The position numbers and the translations under genes were made by a program. 64,000 nucleotides of DNA from Bradyrhizobium sp. AUGA SZCCT0283 (GTDB taxonomy: Bacteria; Pseudomonadota; Alphaproteobacteria; Rhizobiales; Xanthobacteraceae): positions 124,001-188,000 of the forward strand of contig NZ_JAFCLU010000002.1 of the NCBI RefSeq assembly GCF_018130385.1. The letters run 5' to 3'. Under the pieces are notes generated by a model. That model made no database searches and was not told where the DNA came from. It worked only from the letters and a program-made list of their open reading frames with translations. Below, piece after piece: positions 54,558 to 62,525 of the stretch; position 1 is the first letter of the stretch, and each line of letters starts with the position of its first letter.

Positions 54558-55016
54558 TCAACCGTCCGGCGCGCCCGCAAGCTGCCGCTCGCGTTGCGCG
54601 GTCAGCCGCGACTGTTGCCAGGCGTCGTGAGCAATCATCCCTGCCGCCATTGCCACGACGAAAACGATGACTCCGGGCGACAGGGTCGCCAGGCTCTCCA
54701 AAGCCGGCCCCGGGCATAATCCGACAAGGCCCCACCCGATTCCGAACAGCGCTGCTCCCGTGACCAGCGGCAGATCGATCCCCGATTTTCCCGGCCGGAA
54801 ATATTGCCCGGCAAACCACGGCTGCGCACCGCGATCGGCCAACCTGAAGCCTGGCATCGACACTGCGAGCGCCGCAGCCATCACCACGGCGAGGCTCGGA
54901 TCCCATGCGCCGAAGATGTCCAGAAAGCCCAAAACCTTGGTCGGCTGCACCATGCCTGAAATCAACAGGCCCGCGCCGAAGATCAGGCCGCACAACAAGG
55001 GGACGATGATCCACAT
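54558..55016 (-). CDS. YeeE/YedE-like (DUF6691) sulfur transport protein, second subunit
   Basis: This 152-residue membrane protein has about four helices. It begins MWIIVPLLCGLIFGAGLLIS, then GMVQPTKVLGFLDIFGAWDP, the family start, and later GIGWGLVGLCPGPALESLAT with the conserved cysteine that handles thiosulfate-like sulfur species in YeeE proteins. It starts 3 bases after the stop of the sister gene (55020-55445), so the two are translated together as halves of one pore. Confidence 0.9.
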   Translation of the reverse strand: MWIIVPLLCGLIFGAGLLISGMVQPTKVLGFLDIFGAWDPSLAVVMAAALAVSMPGFRLADRGAQPWFAGQYFRPGKSGIDLPLVTGAALFGIGWGLVGLCPGPALESLATLSPGVIVFVVAMAAGMIAHDAWQQSRLTAQRERQLAGAPDG

Positions 55017-55019
55017 GAC

Positions 55020-55445
55020 TCAACCTCCCAACATGTGATGCGTGATCGCGACGGTGATGACCGCCGTCACAATGAAGACGATGGTGGCGGCGATCGAGCG
55101 CGGCGACAGCCGTGCTATTCCGCAGATGCCGTGCCCGGAGGTGCAGCCGCCGCCGAGCCGCGTGCCGAAGCCGACCAGTAGCCCGGCGACGACAATGACG
55201 ACCCAACTGGCCGGCAGCTTGGGCGCCGCCATGTCGTAACCGATCCAGCCGGCGATAACGGGCGCGAGAATCAACCCCGCGATAAAGGCGATGCGCCAGC
55301 CTTTGTCCTCGCTCCGCAAGTTCAAGAGGCCGCCGAAGATACCAGTGATGCCGGCGACCCGGCCGGTCGACAACATCAACAGGACGGCGGAAAGCCCGAT
55401 CAGGACGCCGCCGATCGCGGCCGATACGGGAGTGAAATTGGCCAT
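55020..55445 (-). CDS. YeeE/YedE family sulfur transport protein, first subunit
   Basis: From the ATG at 55445 this is a 141-residue, four-helix protein. It begins [20 protein letters not shown], then [18 protein letters not shown], and contains [20 protein letters not shown] with the family cysteines. YeeE/YedE proteins import thiosulfate or related reduced sulfur. Longer open frame upstream was rejected as it runs into the divergent AhpD-like gene. Pairing with DUF6691 next to redox genes is common in sulfur-stress loci. The promoter should lie in the 157 bases before the AhpD-like gene. Confidence 0.9.
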   Translation of the reverse strand: MANFTPVSAAIGGVLIGLSAVLLMLSTGRVAGITGIFGGLLNLRSEDKGWRIAFIAGLILAPVIAGWIGYDMAAPKLPASWVVIVVAGLLVGFGTRLGGGCTSGHGICGIARLSPRSIAATIVFIVTAVITVAITHHMLGG

Positions 55446-55602
55446 AGTAAGCTTTCCTATTGGTTGTCGGGAGCGCGTGAAATCATAGCCGCACTCTTCG
55501 TTTGCGCAATGATAGGGATGTCGAATGCAACCTTGATCCATCGCAATGCCGGCCAGGCACGTTACTGGATATATCGTGCCAGGAAACCACGAGGCAAAAT
55601 CG

Positions 55603-56004
55603 ATGACCAATTGGCCGCAACAGACCGCCGATTTGAGCACTCTCCTGCGTAGCCTTCGCGGAACCGCTCCCGATGTCATGAAGGCGTTCGCGGGCATTGC
55701 GAAGGCGGCGACGATTTCGAAGGCGCTGGATGCCAAGACCAAGGAACTGATCGCGCTCGGCATCGCGGTCGCGGTGCGATGTGACGATTGCATCGCCTTC
55801 CACGTCAAGGCTTGCGTGGAACAGGGCGCCACGAAGGAGGAAGTCAGCGAGACGCTCGGAATGGCGATTTATATGGGCGCGGGTCCGTCTGTGATGTACG
55901 CGAGCCACGCGCTCGAAGCGTTCACGCAATTCGAGGCCGGCACGGCGAAACCATCGGACAAACCAAGTGCAGTTCGCGATGAGGAAGAAATCCGTCTTGA
56001 GTGA
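55603..56004 (+). CDS. AhpD-like carboxymuconolactone decarboxylase family protein
   Basis: This 133-residue helical protein has the AhpD-type redox motif AVRCDDCIAFHVKACVEQGA (CxxC with the following His) and TKEEVSETLGMAIYMGAGPS. Start 55603 (MTNWPQQTADLS) was chosen with GAGG upstream. AhpD-like proteins act as peroxidase or disulfide-linked reductases. It is divergent from the YeeE/YedE pair, and the shared 157-base space contains the spaced inverted repeat GGCACG (55556-55561) / CGTGCC (55575-55580), so joint control by a sulfur- or redox-responsive regulator is possible. Confidence 0.9.
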   Translation: MTNWPQQTADLSTLLRSLRGTAPDVMKAFAGIAKAATISKALDAKTKELIALGIAVAVRCDDCIAFHVKACVEQGATKEEVSETLGMAIYMGAGPSVMYASHALEAFTQFEAGTAKPSDKPSAVRDEEEIRLE

Positions 56005-56046
56005 AAGATTCTGACCGGAAGGTCAGGCGCTCGGAGCGCGCAGCGT

Positions 56047-58332
56047 CTATTCCTCGCCGTTCCTGAGCCGCCGCCATACCGCGCCCAGCACGTTGGAATA
56101 ATCGTCGGTCCAGACCCGCTGGCGATCCTCGGCCTCGGTTAACGCCCATTGATCCGACGACGCCAGCTTGCCGACGTCGGCCTCTTCGCGCGCCGAGACC
56201 ACGACCGAGGTCGAGAAGATGTATTCATTGTCGCGGCCGGAATCCTCGCTGTAGACCCAGCTCTTCATGTCGTTGGCGTCGGCGATTCCCACGACCACGC
56301 TCGACAGTTCCAGATGCCGGTTGGAGACGTGCATCACCACAGCGCCCTGCGGCGCCAGCTTGGCCTTGTAGATTTCCATCGCCTCTTCGGTCGCCAGATG
56401 AACCGGAATCGCATCCGAGGAATAGGCGTCGACGATGATCAGATCGTAGACGCCGTCAGGCTCGCGCGCGAAGGTCAGCCGCGCATCGCCGATCACCGGC
56501 TCCAGTTTCGGCTCGCAGACCTGGATGTAGGTGAAATATTTCGGATCGCGCGCGGTGTCGACCATCGACTGGTCGATCTCGAAGAACTTCCACTCCTCGC
56601 CGGGCTCGGAGGCGCAGACCAGCGTGCCGGAGCCGAGCCCGATCACGGCTACCCGCAGCGGCGCCGCTTTACGTTCGCGGATCGCCGTGATCGCCTGACC
56701 GATGCCGCCGTCCTTGTGGTAGTAGGTGATCGGCTCCGGCTGGCCGGTGACCAGCGTGCCGTCGTCGTTCTTGAATTTCTCGGCGCCGTGGATCGTGGTG
56801 CCGTGCATCAGCACGTGATACTGGCCGTTCGGCGTCACCACGATCTTGTGGACACCGAAGAAACTTCGCACGGTCTCGACCCGTCCGTCGTCGGAAGGGT
56901 AAGCGCGCAGCAGCACCAGCGCCACCGCGACGGTGGCAAAGATCTTCCAGCGATTGGCGTTGAGGCCGAGCGCCAGCAGCGCCGAGAGCACGCCGACCGC
57001 ACCGATCACCCAGACCCTGTTGGTGTCGAGCCAGTTGAACAGTTTGCCGGTGGACCAGGTCGGTGCGATCAGCGCCACCGCCAACGCGGCGAGGAACGGC
57101 CAGTACCAGCGGCTCCAGCGCGGCAGCCGCTCATTGCCGGTCGGTCGGCACAGCGCCGCGAGCGCCAGCAGGATCGGATATTCCGCAACCCATGAGAAGG
57201 TGAACGGCGCGATCAGGCCGGCGAACAAGCCGCCGACCATGCCGCCGAACGACAATGCGACATAGAAACCGGTGAGATATTTCGCCGCCGGGCGGGTGCG
57301 CGCCAGTTCGCCGTGACAGGCCATCGCGATCACGAAGAAGCAGAGCTGATGCCCGCCGAGCGTCAGCAGCAGATTCTGCTCGCCGCCGACCGCCAGCAGC
57401 ACCACGACGCCGGCGATCGCCAAAGGCTGCGCCAGCAGCATCCATTTGTGCGGCAGCAGCGGGCGCGACTGGAACACCAGCACCCAGGTCAAGAGATAGA
57501 GCGACAGCGGCAGCACCCACAGCAACGGCGCAGCGGCGACGTCGGTGGAAATATGCGCGGTCACCGCGATCAGCAGGCCCGACGGGACGGCCGCGAGGAA
57601 TATCCAGCGGGCGCGCAATATCCATGACGGCGCCGGCGCGTCGGCATCGTCGGCCGGCATGTTCAGTTCCCCCGCCTTCGCCGGCGAGCGCAGCAGCAAC
57701 ACACCGCAGCTTGCGATCAGCACGATCAGCAGGCCGTAACCGCCGGTCCAGATCAGGTTTTGCGTGCGCAGCGTGAACATCGGCTCCAGCAGCACCGGAT
57801 AGGACAACAGCGCCAAAAAGCTGCCGATATTCGAGGACGCATAGAGGAAGTACGGATCGGGGCCGTTGGGATGGCCGGTGCGGACGAACCAGGCCTGCAG
57901 CAGCGGATTGTTGGCCGCGAGCGCAAAGAACGGCAGCCCGATCGACACCGCAAACAGACCGAGCAGCCAGAGCGCATAGCCTGACGTCGGCGGATCACCC
58001 CACCCGCTCGAGATCGACAGCGGCAGCGTCAGCATCGCAACCGCGAGCAGCAGCAGATGGGCCACCACGGGAACCGCGCGGTTGCGGAGCTGCATCAGAA
58101 AATGCGCATAGGCATAGCCGCCGAGCAGCAGCGACTGGAAGAACACCATCGCCACCGACCACACCGCCGGCGAGCCGCCGAGCCGCGGCAGCACCATTTT
58201 GGTGAACAGAGGCTGCACCGAAAACAGCAGCAGCGCACTGACGAAGATCGCAGCGGTGTAGACGATCAGGACCAGCCGGTTCCGATTTTCGGAAGGCTGG
58301 TCCGCTGAAACGGACGGATCGGAAGAAGTCAT
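56047..58332 (-). CDS. Membrane-fused spermidine synthase-like protein
   Basis: From the ATG at 58332 the product has 761 residues. Residues about 20-520 are a polytopic membrane region starting LVLIVYTAAIFVSALLLFSV and QPLFTKMVLPRLGGSPAVWS. The C-terminal domain is a class I methyltransferase/spermidine-synthase fold: VAVIGLGSGTLVCASEPGEE, WKFFEIDQSMVDTARDPKYF, DGVYDLIIVDAYSSDAIPVH. Such fused proteins are widespread and mostly uncharacterised; aminopropyltransfer is not proven for them. It is divergent from the FAD oxidoreductase at 58501. Confidence 0.9.
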   Translation of the reverse strand: MTSSDPSVSADQPSENRNRLVLIVYTAAIFVSALLLFSVQPLFTKMVLPRLGGSPAVWSVAMVFFQSLLLGGYAYAHFLMQLRNRAVPVVAHLLLLAVAMLTLPLSISSGWGDPPTSGYALWLLGLFAVSIGLPFFALAANNPLLQAWFVRTGHPNGPDPYFLYASSNIGSFLALLSYPVLLEPMFTLRTQNLIWTGGYGLLIVLIASCGVLLLRSPAKAGELNMPADDADAPAPSWILRARWIFLAAVPSGLLIAVTAHISTDVAAAPLLWVLPLSLYLLTWVLVFQSRPLLPHKWMLLAQPLAIAGVVVLLAVGGEQNLLLTLGGHQLCFFVIAMACHGELARTRPAAKYLTGFYVALSFGGMVGGLFAGLIAPFTFSWVAEYPILLALAALCRPTGNERLPRWSRWYWPFLAALAVALIAPTWSTGKLFNWLDTNRVWVIGAVGVLSALLALGLNANRWKIFATVAVALVLLRAYPSDDGRVETVRSFFGVHKIVVTPNGQYHVLMHGTTIHGAEKFKNDDGTLVTGQPEPITYYHKDGGIGQAITAIRERKAAPLRVAVIGLGSGTLVCASEPGEEWKFFEIDQSMVDTARDPKYFTYIQVCEPKLEPVIGDARLTFAREPDGVYDLIIVDAYSSDAIPVHLATEEAMEIYKAKLAPQGAVVMHVSNRHLELSSVVVGIADANDMKSWVYSEDSGRDNEYIFSTSVVVSAREEADVGKLASSDQWALTEAEDRQRVWTDDYSNVLGAVWRRLRNGEE

Positions 58333-58500
58333 CAAAACTCCGGCTGGAAACCGGCGGGCGCCGGTGGCGGGATGCCCGGCAGGGCCGCCAGCGGGGCGCA
58401 ATGGAGCATAGGGCGACACGGCGAGCAATGCGGGATAAGAAAGCACGGATAGGGCGCATTGCGCCCTTGCCGATCAAACCTTCTTGAAGCTGAAGCTGGC

Positions 58501-60102
58501 ATGAACGAGACGGATGTTGTCATCATCGGGGCGGGGCATAACGGCCTCACCTGCGCCGCCTATCTCGCGATGGCCGGTCTGCGCGTAAAAGTGGTCGAGC
58601 GCCGCAAGGCGGTCGGCGGCGCCGCGGTGACCGAGGAATTCCATCCCGGTTTCCGCAATTCGGTGGCCGCCTATACCGTCAGCCTGCTCAACCCGCAGAT
58701 ATCAGCCGACCTGAAGCTCGCCGATCACGGCCTGCGCATTGTCGAGCGCCGCGCACAGAATTTTCTGCCCGCACCCGACGGCAGCTATCTCCTGACCGGC
58801 GAGGGCCGTACCCGGCAATCGGTGGCAAAGCTCAGCGAGCGCGATGCGGCCACCATTGAAGCCTTCTCGCGCGAACTGGAGGCCATCGCCGACGTGCTGC
58901 GGCAATTCGTGCTGCGCGCGCCGCCAAACATCGTCGAGGGATTCGGGATCGGCGCGATCCGCGAAGCCTTCAACGCCATGGGCACGGCCGGCATCCTGCG
59001 CAAGCTTTCACTGGAGCAGCAGCGCAATCTGCTCGACCTGTTCACGCGCTCCGCCGGCGAGATGCTGGACGAGCGTTTCGAGAACGACCTGGTAAAGGCG
59101 CTGTTCGGCTTCGACGCCATCGTCGGCAATTACGCCAGCCCCTACGCCGCCGGCTCCGCCTATGTGATGCTGCACCATGCATTCGGCGAGGTGAACGGCA
59201 AGAAGGGCGTGTGGGGCCACGCGATCGGCGGCATGGGCGCGATCACGCAGGCGATGGCGCGCGCGGCGCGCGGCCACGGTGCCGAAATCGAAACCGAAGC
59301 CGGCGTGCGCGAAGTGATCGTCGAAGGCGGTCGCGCCGCAGGCGTCATCCTCGACAATGGAAAAACCATCCGCGCAAAGTACGTCGTCTCCGGCGTCAAT
59401 CCGAAACTGCTGTATACGCGGCTCGTGCCGTCCGGCGCGCTGGCGCCGGAATTCCTCGAACGCATCTCGCACTGGCGCAACGGCTCCGGCACCTTCCGGA
59501 TGAATGTCGCACTCAACGCATTGCCTTCCTTCACTGCACTGCCTGGCGCCGGCGACCATCTCACCGCCGGCATCATCCTGGCGCCCAGCCTCGCTTACAT
59601 GGACCGCGCCTGGCAGGATGCGCGCAGCCATGGCTGGAGCCGCGAACCGGTGGTGGAAGTGCTGATCCCCTCGACGTTGGACGATTCCCTTGCTCCGGAG
59701 GGCCAACATGTCGCCAGCCTGTTCTGCCAGCATGTCGCGCCGGAATTGCCGGATGGCAAATCGTGGGATGACCATCGCGAGGAGGTCGCCGACCTCATGA
59801 TCGCAACGGTGGACAGATTCGCGCCGGGCTTTGCCGCCAGCGTAATCGGCCGCCAGGCGCTGTCGCCGCTCGACCTCGAGCGGCAGTTCGGCCTGCTCGG
59901 CGGCGACATCTTTCACGGCGCCCTGACATTGAACCAATTGTTCTCGGCGCGGCCGATGCTGGGCCATGCCGACTATCGCGGACCGCTGAAGGGCCTCTAC
60001 CATTGCGGGTCGGGCGCCCACCCCGGCGGCGGCGTCACCGGCGCCCCCGGCCATAACGCTTCGCGCGTGATCCTGGGCGATCACCGCGCGCTGTTCGGAT
60101 AG
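58501..60102 (+). CDS. NAD(P)/FAD-dependent oxidoreductase, phytoene desaturase/PYROXD2-like
   Basis: This 533-residue flavoprotein starts MNETDVVIIGAGHNGLTCAA, a dinucleotide-binding motif, then LRVKVVERRKAVGGAAVTEE. The middle has YAAGSAYVMLHHAFGEVNGK and GHAIGGMGAITQAMARAARG. The end has GLYHCGSGAHPGGGVTGAPG, the second FAD contact typical of CrtI/PYROXD2-type amine or carotenoid oxidoreductases. No carotenoid genes are nearby, so the substrate is open. The start at 58501 removes 14 untypical residues of the longer frame. Confidence 0.93.
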   Translation: MNETDVVIIGAGHNGLTCAAYLAMAGLRVKVVERRKAVGGAAVTEEFHPGFRNSVAAYTVSLLNPQISADLKLADHGLRIVERRAQNFLPAPDGSYLLTGEGRTRQSVAKLSERDAATIEAFSRELEAIADVLRQFVLRAPPNIVEGFGIGAIREAFNAMGTAGILRKLSLEQQRNLLDLFTRSAGEMLDERFENDLVKALFGFDAIVGNYASPYAAGSAYVMLHHAFGEVNGKKGVWGHAIGGMGAITQAMARAARGHGAEIETEAGVREVIVEGGRAAGVILDNGKTIRAKYVVSGVNPKLLYTRLVPSGALAPEFLERISHWRNGSGTFRMNVALNALPSFTALPGAGDHLTAGIILAPSLAYMDRAWQDARSHGWSREPVVEVLIPSTLDDSLAPEGQHVASLFCQHVAPELPDGKSWDDHREEVADLMIATVDRFAPGFAASVIGRQALSPLDLERQFGLLGGDIFHGALTLNQLFSARPMLGHADYRGPLKGLYHCGSGAHPGGGVTGAPGHNASRVILGDHRALFG

Positions 60103-60172
60103 GCTACTGAAAACGCACAAGACGCAACGCCGGGGTCGGCGCCGCGCCTTGCGAAACGATCAAATTGTCAAA

Positions 60173-60328
60173 TCAAACGGCGTCGTAGGCTTCGATGGGA
60201 AGCGAACGCGATTCCTGCATCGACGGCGCCAGCGAAGGCGTCGCGCCGCCGGACATGGTGGCCGACGGATAGCTCACATACGCGCTCAGGGCGCACATCA
60301 AGGCAATAACTGCAGTAATTTTCTTCAT
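60173..60328 (-). CDS. Small secreted peptide, unknown function
   Basis: A 51-residue frame reads MKKITAVIALMCALSAYVSY, then PSATMSGGATPSLAPSMQES and ends LPIEAYDAV. It has a positively charged start and a hydrophobic core, that is, a signal peptide, leaving a mature peptide of about 28 residues. A good ribosome-binding site (AGGGGGAA) precedes it. No family was recognised. It is too short to judge by codon use alone, so confidence is moderate. Confidence 0.6.
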   Translation of the reverse strand: MKKITAVIALMCALSAYVSYPSATMSGGATPSLAPSMQESRSLPIEAYDAV

Positions 60329-60707
60329 ATTGAATTCCCCCTGTGATTTTCGCTGTTTTCAGCGTGCCCCGTTGTTGAGCGAGGCAACTTAATGTGCGGT
60401 TCCATTTGGCCGGTGGGAGGGAACCGTCTGAGGGCGCGATGAATCAGGGGTGTACGAGGCGTCGTGAACGGGATTTTAACCACGTCCCTCCGCTGGCCTT
60501 TGGCTCACGAATGCGGACCGGATGCGGACAATGTGCAAAGCCGGTGGGCAACGACGGGAAAAGCCTGTGGATTGATTGTCGAAAACTCGCCGCAGCGGCT
60601 GTGGAAAAAGCCGGTATCTACCGCGCATAACGGGATCGACGATGCCCCTGCCGGCTGTGGATAGAAGGTGGATATTTCCACCGCACCAACTCTGACCCAA
60701 AACGAAA
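60329..60707. other. Intergenic space with three TGTGGA boxes
   Basis: About 380 bases hold no gene that I can support. TGTGGATTG (60566-60574), TGTGGAAAA (60600-60608) and TGTGGATAG (60656-60664) resemble the DnaA box complement TGTGGATAA with one to three mismatches, all in the same orientation. Confidence 0.4.
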
Positions 60708-60736
60708 GGGACCGGGCGCTTGGCGCGCCCGGTCCC
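60708..60736 (-). terminator. Strong terminator of the Flp pilin gene
   Basis: A perfect 12-bp stem GGGACCGGGCGC (60708-60719) / GCGCCCGGTCCC (60725-60736) with a 5-base loop lies 23 bases past the pilin stop. On the minus strand it is followed by TTTCGTTTT. Confidence 0.85.
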
Positions 60737-60759
60737 GGAATGCCCCCCAAAATGGGCGG

Positions 60760-60921
60760 TTACTTCAGCGAGTTGCTGATGGTATCGAAGTTCGTGCTGA
60801 GCTTGGTGCCGAGGCCGTTCACGGCAGAGATGATCGCAATCGCGATACCCGCTGCAATAAGGCCATACTCAATGGCCGTGGCTCCCGATTCGTCCTTGAA
60901 GAATGACTTGATGATCGACAT
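60760..60921 (-). CDS. Flp family type IVb pilin
   Basis: This 53-residue pilin precursor of the Flp/Tad type begins MSIIKSFFKDESGATAIEYG. The processing site is Gly before ATAIEYG, cut by a CpaA-type prepilin peptidase. The hydrophobic helix LIAAGIAIAIISAVNGLG follows and the end is SLK. The start at 60921 gives the family N-terminus. It stands alone with its own terminator; no cpa/tad assembly genes are in the window, so export must rely on genes elsewhere. Confidence 0.94.
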   Translation of the reverse strand: MSIIKSFFKDESGATAIEYGLIAAGIAIAIISAVNGLGTKLSTNFDTISNSLK

Positions 60922-61124
60922 TGGCTGGTTCCGACCTGGGTTAATGTTCGCGGAACCGAGGTTCCCCCTGCAGTTCCTGAGCGGGAACATACGGAGAGGA
61001 ATCTAAGGCTGCCCTAACAGCCGAGACTCAACTTTTCCGAGTAGTACAACATGAAATTTGCTCAAATTTGAATGAAACGCACCTTCCGCCACTCCGGACT
61101 TCCAGATTTTCTCTAGGTTCTTCA

Positions 61125-62015
61125 ATGACTTACATCGCTCCTACGTACCGCGTCAGCTTTGCCATCGGCGACGAGCACACAGCTAAAGGTATCGTCGATG
61201 CCCTGACCGAAATTTTTTTTGAGGGCGAGGCCGCGGTCGCCGCGTTCGAAGGGCCGGATGGCCGATGGGACGTCACGGTGCATTTCGCCGAGCCGCCGGA
61301 TCAGCCGCTAATCCGCGAACTCGTCGCCAATGCGGCAGGCGCTGATATCGCCGAGGGCATCGCCTTCGACACGGTCGAGGCCAAGGATTGGGTCAAGGCC
61401 AGCCTCGAAGACCTCGTCCCCGTGCCGGCCGGACGCTTCGTCGTCCACGGCCAGCATGACCGCGAACGGGTGGCACCCAACAAGCTCGGCATCGAAATCG
61501 AGGCGGCGCTGGCATTCGGCACCGGCCACCACGGTACCACGCGCGGCTGCCTGCTGCTGCTCGATCATGTCCTGAAAGCCTGGCGCCCGCGCCGCGTCCT
61601 CGATCTCGGCACCGGCACCGGCGTGCTGGCGATCGCCGCCGCCAGGGCGCTACACGACAAGGTGCTGGCGAGCGATATCGATCCGCCCTCGGTGCAGGTC
61701 GCCCGCGAAAATGCGCGGCTGAACGTAGCAGGGCATCTGGTGCAGGCGATCCGCGCCACCGGCTTCTCGGCGCCGCAATTCGCTGATGCCGCGCCGTTCG
61801 ACCTGGTGCTGGCGAATATTCTCGCCAATCCGTTGCGGCAACTGGCAGCGCCAATGGCGCGGCATCTGGCGCCATCGGCGCTGGTGATTTTGTCGGGCCT
61901 GCTGACGCATCAGGCGCCCGGCGTCATCGCCGCCTATCGCGCCCGTGGGCTGGTGCCGGTGCGGCACCTGCGTATCGAAGGCTGGAGCAGCCTGTTGCTG
62001 CGCAAGGTGAATTGA
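61125..62015 (+). CDS. prmA: Ribosomal protein L11 methyltransferase
   Basis: PrmA trimethylates lysines and the N-terminus of ribosomal protein L11 using SAM. The 296-residue product has an N-terminal L11-recognition domain (to about residue 95) and a methyltransferase domain: LAFGTGHHGTTRGCLLLLDH, VLDLGTGTGVLAIAAARALH and PFDLVLANILANPLRQLAAP with the NxLA-type catalytic motif. The start at 61125 (MTYIAPTYRVSFAIGDEH) fits the family; the longer frame adds 19 odd residues. It is followed by a dispersed repeat. Confidence 0.94.
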   Translation: MTYIAPTYRVSFAIGDEHTAKGIVDALTEIFFEGEAAVAAFEGPDGRWDVTVHFAEPPDQPLIRELVANAAGADIAEGIAFDTVEAKDWVKASLEDLVPVPAGRFVVHGQHDRERVAPNKLGIEIEAALAFGTGHHGTTRGCLLLLDHVLKAWRPRRVLDLGTGTGVLAIAAARALHDKVLASDIDPPSVQVARENARLNVAGHLVQAIRATGFSAPQFADAAPFDLVLANILANPLRQLAAPMARHLAPSALVILSGLLTHQAPGVIAAYRARGLVPVRHLRIEGWSSLLLRKVN

Positions 62016-62020
62016 AGCTC

Positions 62021-62150
62021 TATAGCATTTTCGAGCGAAGCATGCCCTCGGATTTGATCCGGGGGTGGGTACCGGTTCGCGTGAAGAAAACCCGTCAAAG
62101 CAGGAATCTAGAGCTTCGGTTCTGATTCAATCAGAACCGATAATGCTCTA
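62021..62150. repeat. Dispersed intergenic repeat, copy 3 of 3 (longest)
   Basis: Read on the minus strand it starts TAGAGCATTATCGGTTCTG, contains TCGGTTCTGATT/AATCAGAACCGA as an inverted repeat, then TTTGACGGGTTTTC, CACGCGAACCGGTACCCAC and ends CGCTCGAAAATGCTA. It matches copies at 11715-11793 and 18073-18138. Its first TAG is the stop codon of the minus-strand gene at 62148-62336. Confidence 0.85.
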
Positions 62151-62336
62151 GTCGGCTGGTCTGTGACGGTTGCGGGCGTTCACGCCGCTTTCTTCCTTCA
62201 ACGTCCGTTTGACCCGCGCTTCGGCGAACCGGTCGAGCATCTGGACGATGACGCCGCGCTGTTTCTTGTTGGCGACCGGCGAGACCGGGCCGCGGTCGGC
62301 CGGCGGCGAAATCTTCTCAAACGTGAAAGCAGGCAT
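62148..62336 (-). CDS. Conserved small basic protein, unknown function
   Basis: This 62-residue product starts MPAFTFEKISPPADRGPVSP, then VANKKQRGVIVQMLDRFAEA and ends NARNRHRPAD. The start at 62336 has GAGGGG upstream. The short N-terminus and a charged helix (GVIVQMLDRFAEARVKRTLK) resemble a small hypothetical protein that I associate with Bradyrhizobium. A far longer minus-strand frame extends upstream opposite the aminopeptidase gene and is considered a shadow. The stop codon is provided by the repeat at 62021-62150. Confidence 0.65.
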   Translation of the reverse strand: MPAFTFEKISPPADRGPVSPVANKKQRGVIVQMLDRFAEARVKRTLKEESGVNARNRHRPAD

Positions 62337-62525
62337 GGTGTATCCCCTCTTCGTTGAGTTGAAACACTCCCGGAGCCTCCCGGACATCTTGAGCTGAACA
62401 GCCTGCACCGCAAAACCGTTCATCCGACTGACGCGGACGGATATAGTGAAGCACGGATTATGCCAAATTGTGGCCAGCTCCGCCGCATTGCGGACCGCTC
62501 CACCGAACTCTAAAGTGCCCCGGCG

